Origin: Streptomyces sp. NBC_00289
GTDB lineage: Bacteria; Actinomycetota; Actinomycetes; Streptomycetales; Streptomycetaceae
Reading direction: 5' to 3'
Assembly: GCF_041435115.1 (NCBI RefSeq)
Contig: NZ_CP108046.1
Location: forward strand, 8,494,001-8,558,000
DNA length: 64,000 nucleotides
A model generated the notes under the pieces. It did no database searches. It had not been told where the DNA came from and saw nothing but the letters and a program-made list of their open reading frames with translations. Numbering within the stretch: position 1 is the first letter of the stretch; the number at the start of each line of letters is the position of its first letter. Below, piece after piece: positions 52,217 through 61,320 of this stretch. The position numbers and the translations under genes are program-made.

Positions 52217-54364
52217 GTGTCCAGACGGCTTGAACACCTGCTGGGGCACCGACGATTCGCGGTCCTTGCCACGGCGTTGGCCGCCACGGTGGCAGCCCTG
52301 CTTCCGGTGGCGCCGGCCGCTGCCGAGACCGCGCAGCCGGGTTGGACGGGGACGTGGGCGACCGCCCAGCACGCCGCGTACGACCCGGGTACCTCGGAGG
52401 TGACGGTTCGGATACCGGTGCGGGTGAGCGCCGGCGGGTCGAGCGTGCGCATCCGCCTGACCAACGACTTCACCACCGAGCCGGTGACGATCGGACACGC
52501 GACCGTCGGACTTCGGGATGGTGGTTCCGCCGTCTCGAAGCCGCAGAAGCTGCGGTTCGGCGGGAAGAGCGGGGTGACGATCGCGGCCGGCGAGCAGAGG
52601 GCCAGCGATCAGGTCCGGCTCACCGTGCCCGCCCGCAGCGATGTGGTCATCAGCCTGTACTTCCCCGGCCGGCTCACCCACATCAGCCAGCACTGGATGG
52701 GCCTCCAGACGGTCTACTGGACGCCCGACGGCGGCGGCGACCACGCCGCGGACGCCGACGGCGACGCCTTCACGAAGACCGACTCCACCTTCCCGTTCCT
52801 GACCGGTGTCGACGTACGGGGCGGCAACGCGGCGGGCGCCGTGGTGGCGCTCGGCGACTCCATCACCGACGGCGCGGCCTCCACCTCGAACGCCAACCGG
52901 CGCTGGCCCGACTATCTCGCCGGGCGGCTGTCGGCCTGTTCGTCCGCCGCCGGAGTGCTGAACGAGGGCATCAGCGGCAACCGGATCACGGCCGGCGTGG
53001 ACGGCAACCCGTCGGCGCTGGACCGGCTGGAGCGCGATGTGCTGTCACAGCCGGGCGCCCGGACGGTGGTCCTGTTCGAGGGCGTCAACGACCTCAGCTG
53101 GGGCGGCGCCACCGGTGATCAGGTGATCGACGGCATGAAGGAGATCGTGCGCCGCGCCCACGAACGCGGGCTGCGTGTGATCGGCGCGACGGTCGTGCCG
53201 TATCGCGGCTGGGGCGACTGGTGGACCGAGGCCAAGGAGACCGACCGGCAGAAGGTCAACACGTTCGTCCGCGACGGCGGAGTCTTCGACGGCTACGCCG
53301 ACTTCGACAAGGCCGTACGGGACCCGGACGACCCCACCCGCTACGGCGCCGCGTTCGACTCCGGTGACCATCTGCACCCCAACGACGTCGGGATGAAGGC
53401 CTTCGCCGACGCCGTCGACCTCACCACCCTCGGGGCGGGCCGCGGCTGCCCGTCGGCCCGCGTCCGGATCACCCCGTACCGGCCGACCCTGCGGGCCGGC
53501 GGCGACGGCACGGAGATCACGTCGACCGTCACCAACACGGGCACCAGAGCGGTCACCGAGGTCAGCACGCGTCTCGATCTCCCCGACGGCTGGTCCGCCG
53601 AACCGGCCGGCAGCACGCGGGTACGCTCCCTCGCCCCGGGCGACAGCGCCAAGGTCACCTGGACGGTGACGCCGACGGCCGACGCGATCTGGGGCACCCA
53701 CGAGATCGGCGTACGCACCTCCTTCGTCCAGGACGGCCGGACACGGCACGACTCCGACAGCGTGGACGCCACGGTGACCCCCGCTCCGTCCGAGGTGCGG
53801 GCGCCGTGTCTGACGACCGCCACCACGACGGAGAAGGCCCAATATGCCCAGAACGGCGACCAGTTCGCCATTTGGGCGGGCGGCCAGGACCTGTCCGGCT
53901 GGAAGGACGAGAAGGCGGCGGTCTACCTCGCCGACGCCGCGCCGTCGTCCGGCTCCGTGACCGCCCGGGTCGTCGGTCAGACCGGCAGCGGCCCGTCCGC
54001 CAAGGCGGGGATCGCCGTGGCCAACGACCTCACCTCGCCTCAGGCGGGCGGCTACGCGGTGCTCACCATGTCCGCGCAGTACGGCCTGGAGTTCATGACC
54101 GACAGCGACGGTGACGGGAAGCTCGACACCTGGGCCGGGGGCGGCAGTTCGTACCACCCCGCCTGGCTGAAGATCGTCCGCGACGGCACCGCCTACACGG
54201 CGTACGCCAGTTCCGACGGCACCGCCTGGCAGCAGGTCGCCACCGCCACCGTTCCCTCCGCGAGCGGCACCGGGGACGCAGGTCTGGTCGCGAGCGCGGT
54301 CAACCTCAACTACCCCGGCCAGATCACGACCGCACTTTTCGACTCCTTCTCCACCCAAGAGTGA
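52217..54364 (+). CDS. Secreted SGNH/GDSL hydrolase with NEW3-like and lectin-like modules
   Basis: A 715-residue exported protein. Signal peptide about 1-36 (LATALAATVAALLPVAPAAA), then the same beta domain and SGNH hydrolase as the previous gene (Ser215 in GDSITDG; FEGVNDLSWGG; SGDHLHPNDVG) to about residue 412. A NEW3-type sandwich (about 415-525; LDLPDGWSAEPAGS) and the shared lectin-like module (about 527-715, with DSDGDGKLDTW) follow. The tandem pair evidently arose by duplication, with only this copy carrying the added modules, as for the two GH31 genes. TGAGGAGGA precedes the GTG at 52217. Confidence 0.9.
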   Translation: MSRRLEHLLGHRRFAVLATALAATVAALLPVAPAAAETAQPGWTGTWATAQHAAYDPGTSEVTVRIPVRVSAGGSSVRIRLTNDFTTEPVTIGHATVGLRDGGSAVSKPQKLRFGGKSGVTIAAGEQRASDQVRLTVPARSDVVISLYFPGRLTHISQHWMGLQTVYWTPDGGGDHAADADGDAFTKTDSTFPFLTGVDVRGGNAAGAVVALGDSITDGAASTSNANRRWPDYLAGRLSACSSAAGVLNEGISGNRITAGVDGNPSALDRLERDVLSQPGARTVVLFEGVNDLSWGGATGDQVIDGMKEIVRRAHERGLRVIGATVVPYRGWGDWWTEAKETDRQKVNTFVRDGGVFDGYADFDKAVRDPDDPTRYGAAFDSGDHLHPNDVGMKAFADAVDLTTLGAGRGCPSARVRITPYRPTLRAGGDGTEITSTVTNTGTRAVTEVSTRLDLPDGWSAEPAGSTRVRSLAPGDSAKVTWTVTPTADAIWGTHEIGVRTSFVQDGRTRHDSDSVDATVTPAPSEVRAPCLTTATTTEKAQYAQNGDQFAIWAGGQDLSGWKDEKAAVYLADAAPSSGSVTARVVGQTGSGPSAKAGIAVANDLTSPQAGGYAVLTMSAQYGLEFMTDSDGDGKLDTWAGGGSSYHPAWLKIVRDGTAYTAYASSDGTAWQQVATATVPSASGTGDAGLVASAVNLNYPGQITTALFDSFSTQE

Positions 54365-54375
54365 GAGGCATGTTG

Positions 54376-55824
54376 ATGCCCGTCGACCGCAGACACTTCA
54401 TGACCACCGCTGCCGCCCTCGGTGGCGCGGTGCTGCTCGCCCCGCCCGGCACCGCCCAGGCGCTCACCTCGGGTGCCACGTCCGGAGCCCCGGGCATTCC
54501 CGACTACCAGGCCACCAAGGCATCCCTCGACACCCACCCGGTGCCGCGCTGGTACAAGGACGCCAAGTTCGGCATCTTCGTCCACTGGGGCGTCTACTCG
54601 GTGATCGGCGGCGCGACGCCGAGAAGCGCCTCCGAGTGGTACCTGTGGTACCAGAGCACCAAGGACACCGCCGAGTGGAAGTACCACCGCGAGACCTACG
54701 GCGAGGACGTCACCTACGACGACCTCATCCCGCGGTTCAAGGCCGAGAAGTACGACCCCGACGCCTGGGTGCGGCTGTTCGAGCAGGCGGGCGCCGAGTA
54801 CTTCGCACTGACCAGCAAGCACCACGACGGATTCGCCCTGTTTCCCAGCAAGGTGACGGACCGCCACTCCGTCGCGTACGGCCCGAAGCGTGACCTCGTC
54901 GGCGAGCTGATGACGGCGGCGCGCAGACGCGGCACCGTGCGGCCCGGCCTTTACTACTCGCTCGGCGAGTACTTCAACCCGGCGATCGGCCGGCCGATGC
55001 GCAACTTCTACACCGACAAGGAGATCCCGATGACCGGCTACAAGCCGGTCAAGGACTACGTCGGTGACTACGAACTCCAGCAGCTGTACGAGATCATCGA
55101 CCGCTACGACCCGGAACTGCTGTGGGCGGACGGACAGTGGTTCCGGCCCACGGACAACCCTCCGTGGCGCAGTGAGGAACCCATGGCCCACTACTACAAC
55201 CGGGCCAAGAACCGTAAGCACCCCAAGGGTGTGGTGATCAACGACCGGTTCGACACCCACTTCGACTTCGCCACGTACGAGCAGCGCACCAACCCCACGA
55301 TGGACCCGCAGAAGTGGGAGTGCTGCATGACCATGGGCTACTCCTGGGGCTACAACAAGCACGAGCCGGACGAGGACTACAAGACCTCGGAGTTCCTGAT
55401 CCACCTGCTCGCCGACGTGGTCAGCAAGAACGGCAACCTGCTGCTCAACATCGGCCCCAGGCCGGACGGCACGATCCCCGCCATCATGCAGGAGCGGCTG
55501 CGGGACATCGGCGCCTGGCTGAAGGTCAACGGCCCGGCGATCTACGGTTCGACGCCCTGGGTGCGGGCCGAGGAGGAGGGCAGCCCGCTCGGCATCCGGT
55601 ACACCGTCTCCCCGGGCACGTTCAACATCATCGTGCTGGGCAGACCCGACGGAACCCTCTCGGTGCCCGGCGACATCCCCGTCGGCGCCACCTCACGCAT
55701 ACGACTGCTCGGCACCGGCGGCAACCTGCGGTGGACCCGCCGTGACGGAAGGATCGACATCACCGTGCCGTCCACCCTGCCGAGCGACATCGCCAACGTC
55801 TTCACCGTCGAATGGGCCAGGTGA
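54376..55824 (+). CDS. Secreted GH29 alpha-L-fucosidase
   Basis: A 482-residue exported fucosidase. A Tat-like signal (PVDRRHFMTTAAALGGAVLL) is followed by the GH29 barrel with DAKFGIFVHWGVYSVIGG, TSKHHDGFALFPSK and the nucleophile Asp252 in ELLWADGQWF. NLLLNIGPRPDGTIP and a small C-terminal sandwich complete it. It releases alpha-linked fucose, common on animal glycans. GAGAGG lies 7 bases before the ATG at 54376; in-frame starts at 54361 (GTG, overlapping the previous stop) and 54370 are possible. The next gene overlaps or abuts the stop and looks like a detached tail of this enzyme. Confidence 0.92.
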   Translation: MPVDRRHFMTTAAALGGAVLLAPPGTAQALTSGATSGAPGIPDYQATKASLDTHPVPRWYKDAKFGIFVHWGVYSVIGGATPRSASEWYLWYQSTKDTAEWKYHRETYGEDVTYDDLIPRFKAEKYDPDAWVRLFEQAGAEYFALTSKHHDGFALFPSKVTDRHSVAYGPKRDLVGELMTAARRRGTVRPGLYYSLGEYFNPAIGRPMRNFYTDKEIPMTGYKPVKDYVGDYELQQLYEIIDRYDPELLWADGQWFRPTDNPPWRSEEPMAHYYNRAKNRKHPKGVVINDRFDTHFDFATYEQRTNPTMDPQKWECCMTMGYSWGYNKHEPDEDYKTSEFLIHLLADVVSKNGNLLLNIGPRPDGTIPAIMQERLRDIGAWLKVNGPAIYGSTPWVRAEEEGSPLGIRYTVSPGTFNIIVLGRPDGTLSVPGDIPVGATSRIRLLGTGGNLRWTRRDGRIDITVPSTLPSDIANVFTVEWAR

Positions 55825-55829
55825 TCCGC

Positions 55830-56771
55830 ATGGGAATCCGCAACGACACCAGGTTCGACACCCTCGGACCCACGCTCACCGTCACCACGGAGCCGGCCGA
55901 GCCCGCCGCCGGCGACACGGTGACCGCCACCGCGGTCCTCACCAACGACTGCCCCTTCCCGCTCCGCAACACCGTGCTCCACCTGATCGACCCCGGCGCC
56001 GTCACGGCGGCGAAGACCATCCCGCTGGGCGACCTGCGGCGTGGCGCGAAAATCACCCGGCGCTGGCGGACGGCGGTCCCCGCAGACGTGGCCGGGAACG
56101 TGGCGTTCACCGCGCACGCACTGTTCGACGTCGACGGACACAGCGCCGACTGCGTCCGGTCCGCCAGGACGTTCACCCTCCCCTACGAGGCCAACGGCGT
56201 GCGCGCCCCGTACACGACGTACGCCACCACCGACGACGCCGAGTACGGCCAGTACGGCACCCAGTTGGTGATCTGGGCGGGCGGCCGTGACCTGTCGGGC
56301 GGCACCGACGAGAAGGGCGTCATCCGCCTCCCGGGCACCGTCTCCGACGCCGGCGTGGTGCAGGCCAAGGCCGTCAGCCTGACCGGCAGCGACAACCCCA
56401 CCGCCAAATCGGGGATCGCCATCGCCAACGACCTGACGGCGCCCGAGAAGGGCGGCTACGCGGTGCTGACCATGTCGGCGCGGTACGGCCTGGAGTTCAT
56501 GGCCGACAGCGACGGCGACGGACACCTCGACACCTGGGCCGGCGGCGGCGTCTCCTACCACCCCGTCTGGCTGCGGCTGGTCCGTTCCGGCACCACCTGC
56601 ACCGCGTACGCCACCGGCAACGGGCTCACGTGGGACGAGATCGGCAGCGCGACCGTGCCCTCGGCGAGCGGCACCGGGGACGCCGGTCTCATCGCGAGCG
56701 CCGTCAACCTCAACTATCCCGGTACGACGGTCCAGGCGGTCTTCGACCACTTCACGGTCGAGGCGACATGA
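55830..56771 (+). CDS. NEW3-like plus lectin-like module protein without catalytic domain or signal peptide
   Basis: A 313-residue protein made only of accessory parts: a beta-sandwich (about 1-122; LTVTTEPAEPAAGDTVTATA) and the shared lectin-like module (about 126-313) with DSDGDGHLDTW. No signal peptide is seen (MGIRNDTRFDTLGPTLTV). It begins 5 bases after the fucosidase stop in another frame, and longer starts (GTG 55821, ATG 55812) overlap that stop. In two neighbours the same two modules are the tail of a hydrolase, so it looks like a fucosidase tail split off by a frameshift, or a subunit made by coupled translation. AGGTGA lies 5 bases before the ATG used. Confidence 0.75.
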   Translation: MGIRNDTRFDTLGPTLTVTTEPAEPAAGDTVTATAVLTNDCPFPLRNTVLHLIDPGAVTAAKTIPLGDLRRGAKITRRWRTAVPADVAGNVAFTAHALFDVDGHSADCVRSARTFTLPYEANGVRAPYTTYATTDDAEYGQYGTQLVIWAGGRDLSGGTDEKGVIRLPGTVSDAGVVQAKAVSLTGSDNPTAKSGIAIANDLTAPEKGGYAVLTMSARYGLEFMADSDGDGHLDTWAGGGVSYHPVWLRLVRSGTTCTAYATGNGLTWDEIGSATVPSASGTGDAGLIASAVNLNYPGTTVQAVFDHFTVEAT

Positions 56772-56881
56772 GCGGTGACCGGGCAACGAGCCCGTACCCG
56801 CCCGAGCCGACGTACCCGAGCCGGACCCGGCCCCGCGCGGCGTCGCGATGACGGTCGCCCGACACCTGTGAAAGGACGTAC

Positions 56882-59800
56882 ATGCACGACAACCACCACC
56901 TCACCCGCAGACGTGTGCTGACCGGTATGGCCGCTCTCGGCGGCGCGGTGCTCCCGGCCTGGCCGCAGAGCGCCCTGGCCGCCACCGCCGGGTCGCGCGA
57001 CACCTCACCGGCCGCCGCCGCGCTGCGCCGGATCGTGCCCGCCCACCACCGGCAGGTCACGCTGCGCGCGATCGCCGGCAACGGAGGCGACCGCTTCCGG
57101 GTCACCGGCAGCACCGGCGACATCAGGATCGAGGGCACCAGCCCCGCCGTCCTGCTCACCGGCTTCAACACCTACCTCGCCCGGGTCGCCAAGGCCGACG
57201 TCTCCTGGAACGGGGAGCAGTTGAACCTGCCCCGGCTGCTGCCCGCCCCGGCCGGGGAGATCACCGGAACCGCGAACGTCCCGCACCGGTTCGGCTTCAA
57301 CGACACCAACGAGGGGTACACCGGCGCGTACCGGGACTGGGCGGCCTGGGAACGCGAACTCGACGTGCTGGCCCTGCACGGCATCAACGAGGTGCTCGTC
57401 TACATCGGCGCCGACGCCGTCTACTACGACACCTTCCGGGACTTCGGCTACACCGACGCGGAGCTGCGGTCCTGGATCCCCGCCCCCTCCCACCAGCCCT
57501 GGTGGCTGCTGCAGAACATGTCGGGGTTCGGCGGCCCGGTGTCCCGGCAGCTCATCGAGCGGCGCGCCGGCCTCGCCAGGAAGATCGTCGACCGGGTGCG
57601 GGAACTTGGCATGACACCGGTGCTGCCCGGCTACTTCGGCACCGTGCCGGACGGCTTCGCGGCCAGGAACCCCGGCGCGGCGCTGGTTCCCCAGGGCACC
57701 TGGGGCGCCTTCCGACGGCCGGACTGGCTCGACCCGCGCAGCCGTCTCTTCACCCAGGTCGCCGCCGCCTTCTACCGGCACCAGCGCACCCGCCTCGGCG
57801 ACAGCACCATGTACAAGATGGACCTGCTGCACGAGGGCGGCAACGCCGGGGACGTGCCGGTCGGCGAGGCGGCCAAGGCCGTCGAGGCAGCGCTGCGCAA
57901 GGCCCACCCCGGAGCGGTCTGGGCGATCCTCGGCTGGCAGGACAACCCGCGGCGGGAGATCCTCGACGCCGTCGACCGGAGCAGGATGCTCATCGTCGAC
58001 GGGCTGTCGGACCGGTACACCACGGTCACCGACCGGGAGAGCGACTGGGACGACACCCCGTACGCCTTCGGCAGCATCTGGAACTTCGGCGGCCACACCC
58101 CGATCGGCGCCAACACCCCCGACTGGGTGGACCTGTACCCGAAGTGGCGGGACAAGGACGGCAGCGCGCTCGCCGGGATCGCGATGATGCCCGAGGGCGC
58201 CGACAACAACCCCGCCGCGATGGCACTCCTCACCGACCTCGCCTGGACGCCCGGCACCATCGACCTGGACGACTGGTTCGCCTCCTACGCGACCTCCCGC
58301 TACGGCGCCAGGGACCCGCACGCCGTCGCGGCCTGGAAGGTCATCCGCGACACCGCGTACAACATGACCCGCGCGGACGGGTGGAGCGAGGCACCCGACG
58401 GGCTGTTCGGCGCCCGGCCCAGCCTCGGCGCCGACAAGGCCGCCGCCTGGGGTCCCGCGGCCGAGCGCTACGACACCACGGCGTTCGACGCGGCGCTCAC
58501 CGAACTGCTCCAGGTCGCACCACGGTTCCGTGACAGCTCGGCCTACCGCTACGACCTGGCCGACGTCACCCGGCAGGTGCTCTCCAACCGCAGCCGGCTG
58601 CTGCTGCCGCAGATCAAGGCCGCCTACGAAGCCCGCGACAAGAAGCGCTTCGCCGACCTCACCAGGACCTGGCTGAGCTGGATGAAGCTGCTCGACAAGG
58701 TGCTCGCCACCAGCCCCCAGCACCTGCTCGGTCCCTGGCTGGCCGACGCCCGCTCCTGGGGCGCCACCACCGCCGAGCGGAACAAGCTCGAGTACGACGC
58801 TCGCTCGCTCATCACCACCTGGGCTGGCCGGGAAAGCAGCGAGGAAGGACTGCACGACTACGCCAACCGGGAGTGGTCCGGCCTGGTCGGCGGCCTCTAC
58901 CTCACCCGTTGGAAGACGTACTTCGGCGAGCTGTCCGCCGCCCTCGCCACGGACCGGCAGCCCGCGGACATCGACTGGTTCGCCCTCGAGGACGACTGGG
59001 CGCACCGGCACGACACCTATCCCGTCGAGGCCACCGGCGACATCCACCGGCTGGCCCGTCAGGTGCGCGCCACCCTCGCGGCCGACCCGCACCAGGCCGC
59101 GCTGACCGCGTCCGCCGACAAGGCGTCGGTGACACCGGGGCAACCGGTCACGCTCACCGTGTCGTTCACCAACCGCAACGGGTTCGCACCGGCCACGGGC
59201 GTGACCCTGTCCGTCGAAGCACCGGACGGGATGACCGCCCGCCCGGTCGGCGCGACGACCAACGCCTCGGTCGCCCCGGGCGAGACGTTCACGGCGACGT
59301 TCGCACTCACCCTCACCCAGGCCGGAGACACGCTGGTCACCAGGGTGCCGGCCAGCGCGTCCTTCACCTCCGGCGGCGCACGCGGCTCGGCCTCGGCGTC
59401 GGTGCGCGTGATGGCCGGCAGCGGGGTGCGGGACCCCTACCTGACCGCCTCCTTCAACGACGCGGTCTTCGGCCAGTCCGGCGACACCCTCGCCATCGAG
59501 GCCGCCGGCGCCGACCTGTGGGGCGGCACCAACGAGTTCGGCACGATCTACCGCGCCGGTGCCTACCAGGACACCTCCGTGGCCACGGTGAAGGTCGTGT
59601 CGCAGGACACCACCGGAGGCTGGGCCCGCGCCGGGCTGATCGTCCGCAACGACCTGTCCGCCAACGGGAGCGCCGGATACGTCAATCTGGCGGTGACCCC
59701 GTCCAACGGCTGCGCGCTGTCCTGGGACGCGAACGGCGACGGGACGTTCGACTCGATCGCCATGAGCGGCTCACTCGGCGCTCCCGCCCATCTGCGGCTG

Positions 59801-59986
59801 ACCCGGGCGGGCGGCACCTACACCGGGGAGTGCAGCTCCGACGGCATCACCTGGACCACCGTCGGCACGGCCACCCCCGGCTCCGCCGCCGCCACCCAGG
59901 ACGTCGGCGTCTTCATGACAGCGGCCAACGGCTGGACCGGCACCCGGGGAATCGCCGAGTTCCAGGACTTCACCGTCCGCACCTGA
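56882..59986 (+). CDS. Secreted GH89 alpha-N-acetylglucosaminidase with lectin-like module
   Basis: A 1034-residue exported NAGLU-type enzyme. A Tat signal (LTRRRVLTGMAALGGAVLPA) is followed by the N-terminal alpha/beta domain, the barrel with PHRFGFNDTNEGYTGAYRDW, acid/base Glu318 (MDLLHEGGN) and nucleophile Glu438 (MMPEGADNNP). The helical C-terminal domain is followed by a NEW3 sandwich (about 745-848) and a divergent copy of the shared module (about 850-1034; DANGDGTFDSI). GH89 removes alpha-linked GlcNAc as found on gastric mucin and heparan sulfate. GAAAGGA precedes the ATG. Last gene of the run, followed by two hairpins. Confidence 0.92.
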   Translation: MHDNHHLTRRRVLTGMAALGGAVLPAWPQSALAATAGSRDTSPAAAALRRIVPAHHRQVTLRAIAGNGGDRFRVTGSTGDIRIEGTSPAVLLTGFNTYLARVAKADVSWNGEQLNLPRLLPAPAGEITGTANVPHRFGFNDTNEGYTGAYRDWAAWERELDVLALHGINEVLVYIGADAVYYDTFRDFGYTDAELRSWIPAPSHQPWWLLQNMSGFGGPVSRQLIERRAGLARKIVDRVRELGMTPVLPGYFGTVPDGFAARNPGAALVPQGTWGAFRRPDWLDPRSRLFTQVAAAFYRHQRTRLGDSTMYKMDLLHEGGNAGDVPVGEAAKAVEAALRKAHPGAVWAILGWQDNPRREILDAVDRSRMLIVDGLSDRYTTVTDRESDWDDTPYAFGSIWNFGGHTPIGANTPDWVDLYPKWRDKDGSALAGIAMMPEGADNNPAAMALLTDLAWTPGTIDLDDWFASYATSRYGARDPHAVAAWKVIRDTAYNMTRADGWSEAPDGLFGARPSLGADKAAAWGPAAERYDTTAFDAALTELLQVAPRFRDSSAYRYDLADVTRQVLSNRSRLLLPQIKAAYEARDKKRFADLTRTWLSWMKLLDKVLATSPQHLLGPWLADARSWGATTAERNKLEYDARSLITTWAGRESSEEGLHDYANREWSGLVGGLYLTRWKTYFGELSAALATDRQPADIDWFALEDDWAHRHDTYPVEATGDIHRLARQVRATLAADPHQAALTASADKASVTPGQPVTLTVSFTNRNGFAPATGVTLSVEAPDGMTARPVGATTNASVAPGETFTATFALTLTQAGDTLVTRVPASASFTSGGARGSASASVRVMAGSGVRDPYLTASFNDAVFGQSGDTLAIEAAGADLWGGTNEFGTIYRAGAYQDTSVATVKVVSQDTTGGWARAGLIVRNDLSANGSAGYVNLAVTPSNGCALSWDANGDGTFDSIAMSGSLGAPAHLRLTRAGGTYTGECSSDGITWTTVGTATPGSAAATQDVGVFMTAANGWTGTRGIAEFQDFTVRT

Positions 59987-59992
59987 CGCGCC

Positions 59993-60023
59993 CTTGCCGG
60001 GCCCCGGAGGCGGGGCCGGCAAG
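59993..60023 (+). terminator. First terminator after the hydrolase run
   Basis: CTTGCCGG plus GCCCC (59993-60005) pairs with GGGGCCGGCAAG (60012-60023), giving 12 pairs with one bulged G, 7 bases beyond the GH89 stop. Confidence 0.7.
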
Positions 60024-60040
60024 CTTCGGCTGCCGGCCCC

Positions 60041-60060
60041 GGTCCGGACTCGCCCGGACC
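60041..60060 (+). terminator. Second terminator after the hydrolase run
   Basis: GGTCCGG (60041-60047) and CCGGACC (60054-60060) form a perfect 7-base stem with a 6-base loop, 17 bases beyond the first hairpin. Tandem hairpins suit a long operon end. Confidence 0.6.
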
Positions 60061-60061
60061 G

Positions 60062-60250
60062 CCGACCGCACCCCATCCCCAGAACACGGACGAACTGCAC
60101 CAGGCACTCCAGGAGAACGACCGGCGCCCCTACGGCCGTACCCGCACCGTCACCGCCGAGGAACTCGTCGACGCCGCCGAGCAGTTCGCGGACACCGAGG
60201 AGACCGAGCCGCTGATCTCCTTGGGGGCCCGGCTGCGCGACGAGGAGTGA
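60062..60250 (+). pseudogene. Remnant of a gene, N-terminal fragment without a start codon
   Basis: A 62-codon open stretch ends at TGA 60248-60250 with strong coding character, including NTDELHQALQENDRRPYGR, TVTAEELVDAAEQF and LISLGARLRDEE. No ATG or GTG lies in frame after the GH89 stop, which is in the same frame. The fragment recalls the N-terminal part of a Streptomyces family of small TPR-like proteins as I remember it, cut short at its C-terminus. It is probably a decayed insertion or leftover beside the glycan locus. Confidence 0.4.
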
Positions 60251-60474
60251 CGCGGTGACCCGGTGCCGTCCTCCCCGGGCCATCGGGCCGCCAGTCAGCG
60301 CAACCGCAGGGCGGAGGACGACGCCGGCGCGGAGCTTGGGCGACCGACGACCAAGCCGCAGGGACCCGTGCCGGACCCCAGACCGTGAGGGGATCCGCCG
60401 GACAGGCCTCGCCACGTCCCCTAGCCTCGTGCGGGGAGACGTCAGATGCCCTGTGGATCCACTTGTGGGAGGCG

Positions 60475-61320
60475 ATGGTGCTCGGCAGGGGCACGCGGTT
60501 GCTGGCGGCCGCCATGACGGTGGCCTGGGCGGTGCTCGTCGGCCCGAGCGCACCAAGTGGTGCCCTCTCCGCCAGGCCACTGCCCGTCGGAGCCGTCGGG
60601 GACATCGTGCCGAACCGGGTCATGACGTGGAACATCTGCAACCCCTGTGACGCGGGCAACGTCGACCGGGCAGCGGAGATCGCCACGTTCGCGCCCCAGG
60701 TCATCGGCCTGCAAGAAGCGTGCGTGCGGGACGTCGAGAGGATCCGGGACCACCTGGAGAGCCTTTACGGGCTCGTCTACCACGTCGAGTACGGGACGGT
60801 TCTCCGGAATTGGGGCCGCTGCGGGGGAGCACCGTGGAATCCCGGGGCCTTCGGCCAGGCGGTCCTCTCGGCGGCACCGATGACAGACCTCGCCAACGTG
60901 GAATACCCCGACGGCGGATCCGAGGACCGGGGGTACATGGCAGTCACCACCACGGTGGGCGGCCGGCCCGTCCGGGTCTTCAACACACATCTCGCCCAAC
61001 GACGACAAGAGGCGGTCCGAGCGGACCAGATCCGTGTACTCGCCGCCGACGTCGCCCGGCACGACCGCGCGATCGTCATCGGCGACTTCAACGCCGTGCC
61101 GGACGCCCCCGAACTCACCGGGATGTGGGCACTGGCCGCGGACACGGACCCCCAGTGCCATCCCTCGCCCACGGGCACCTGCAAGCCGACCACCGACTGG
61201 CAGAGCAAGTTCGACTACATCTTCCTGCGAGGCATCGTCCCGCTGGAGCACCATGTGCATCCGACCCCGTACTCGGACCACCACCTGCTGCACACCGACG
61301 TGGACCCCACCTGGATCTAG
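60475..61320 (+). CDS. Secreted endonuclease/exonuclease/phosphatase-family protein
   Basis: A 281-residue exported protein. The signal peptide is about 1-27 (RLLAAAMTVAWAVLVGPSAP). The EEP fold has RVMTWNICNPC (Asn metal ligand), VIGLQEAC (catalytic Glu), VRVFNTHLAQ (His), IVIGDFNAVPDAPEL (Asp/Asn pair) and YSDHHLLHTDV (terminal Asp-His). It could be a nuclease, a phosphodiesterase or a sphingomyelinase-like enzyme. GGGAGG is only 2 bases before the ATG at 60475 but 5 before the GTG at 60478, so the second codon may be the true start. The stop overlaps the stop of the convergent pseudogene. Confidence 0.85.
   Translation: MVLGRGTRLLAAAMTVAWAVLVGPSAPSGALSARPLPVGAVGDIVPNRVMTWNICNPCDAGNVDRAAEIATFAPQVIGLQEACVRDVERIRDHLESLYGLVYHVEYGTVLRNWGRCGGAPWNPGAFGQAVLSAAPMTDLANVEYPDGGSEDRGYMAVTTTVGGRPVRVFNTHLAQRRQEAVRADQIRVLAADVARHDRAIVIGDFNAVPDAPELTGMWALAADTDPQCHPSPTGTCKPTTDWQSKFDYIFLRGIVPLEHHVHPTPYSDHHLLHTDVDPTWI

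Noticed and set aside
56768..56851. 27-codon frame overlapping the module protein stop (ATGA) before GH89
   Set aside because: Pro/Arg-rich, ends 30 bases before the GH89 start, and GH89 has its own ribosome site; no support beyond the overlap.
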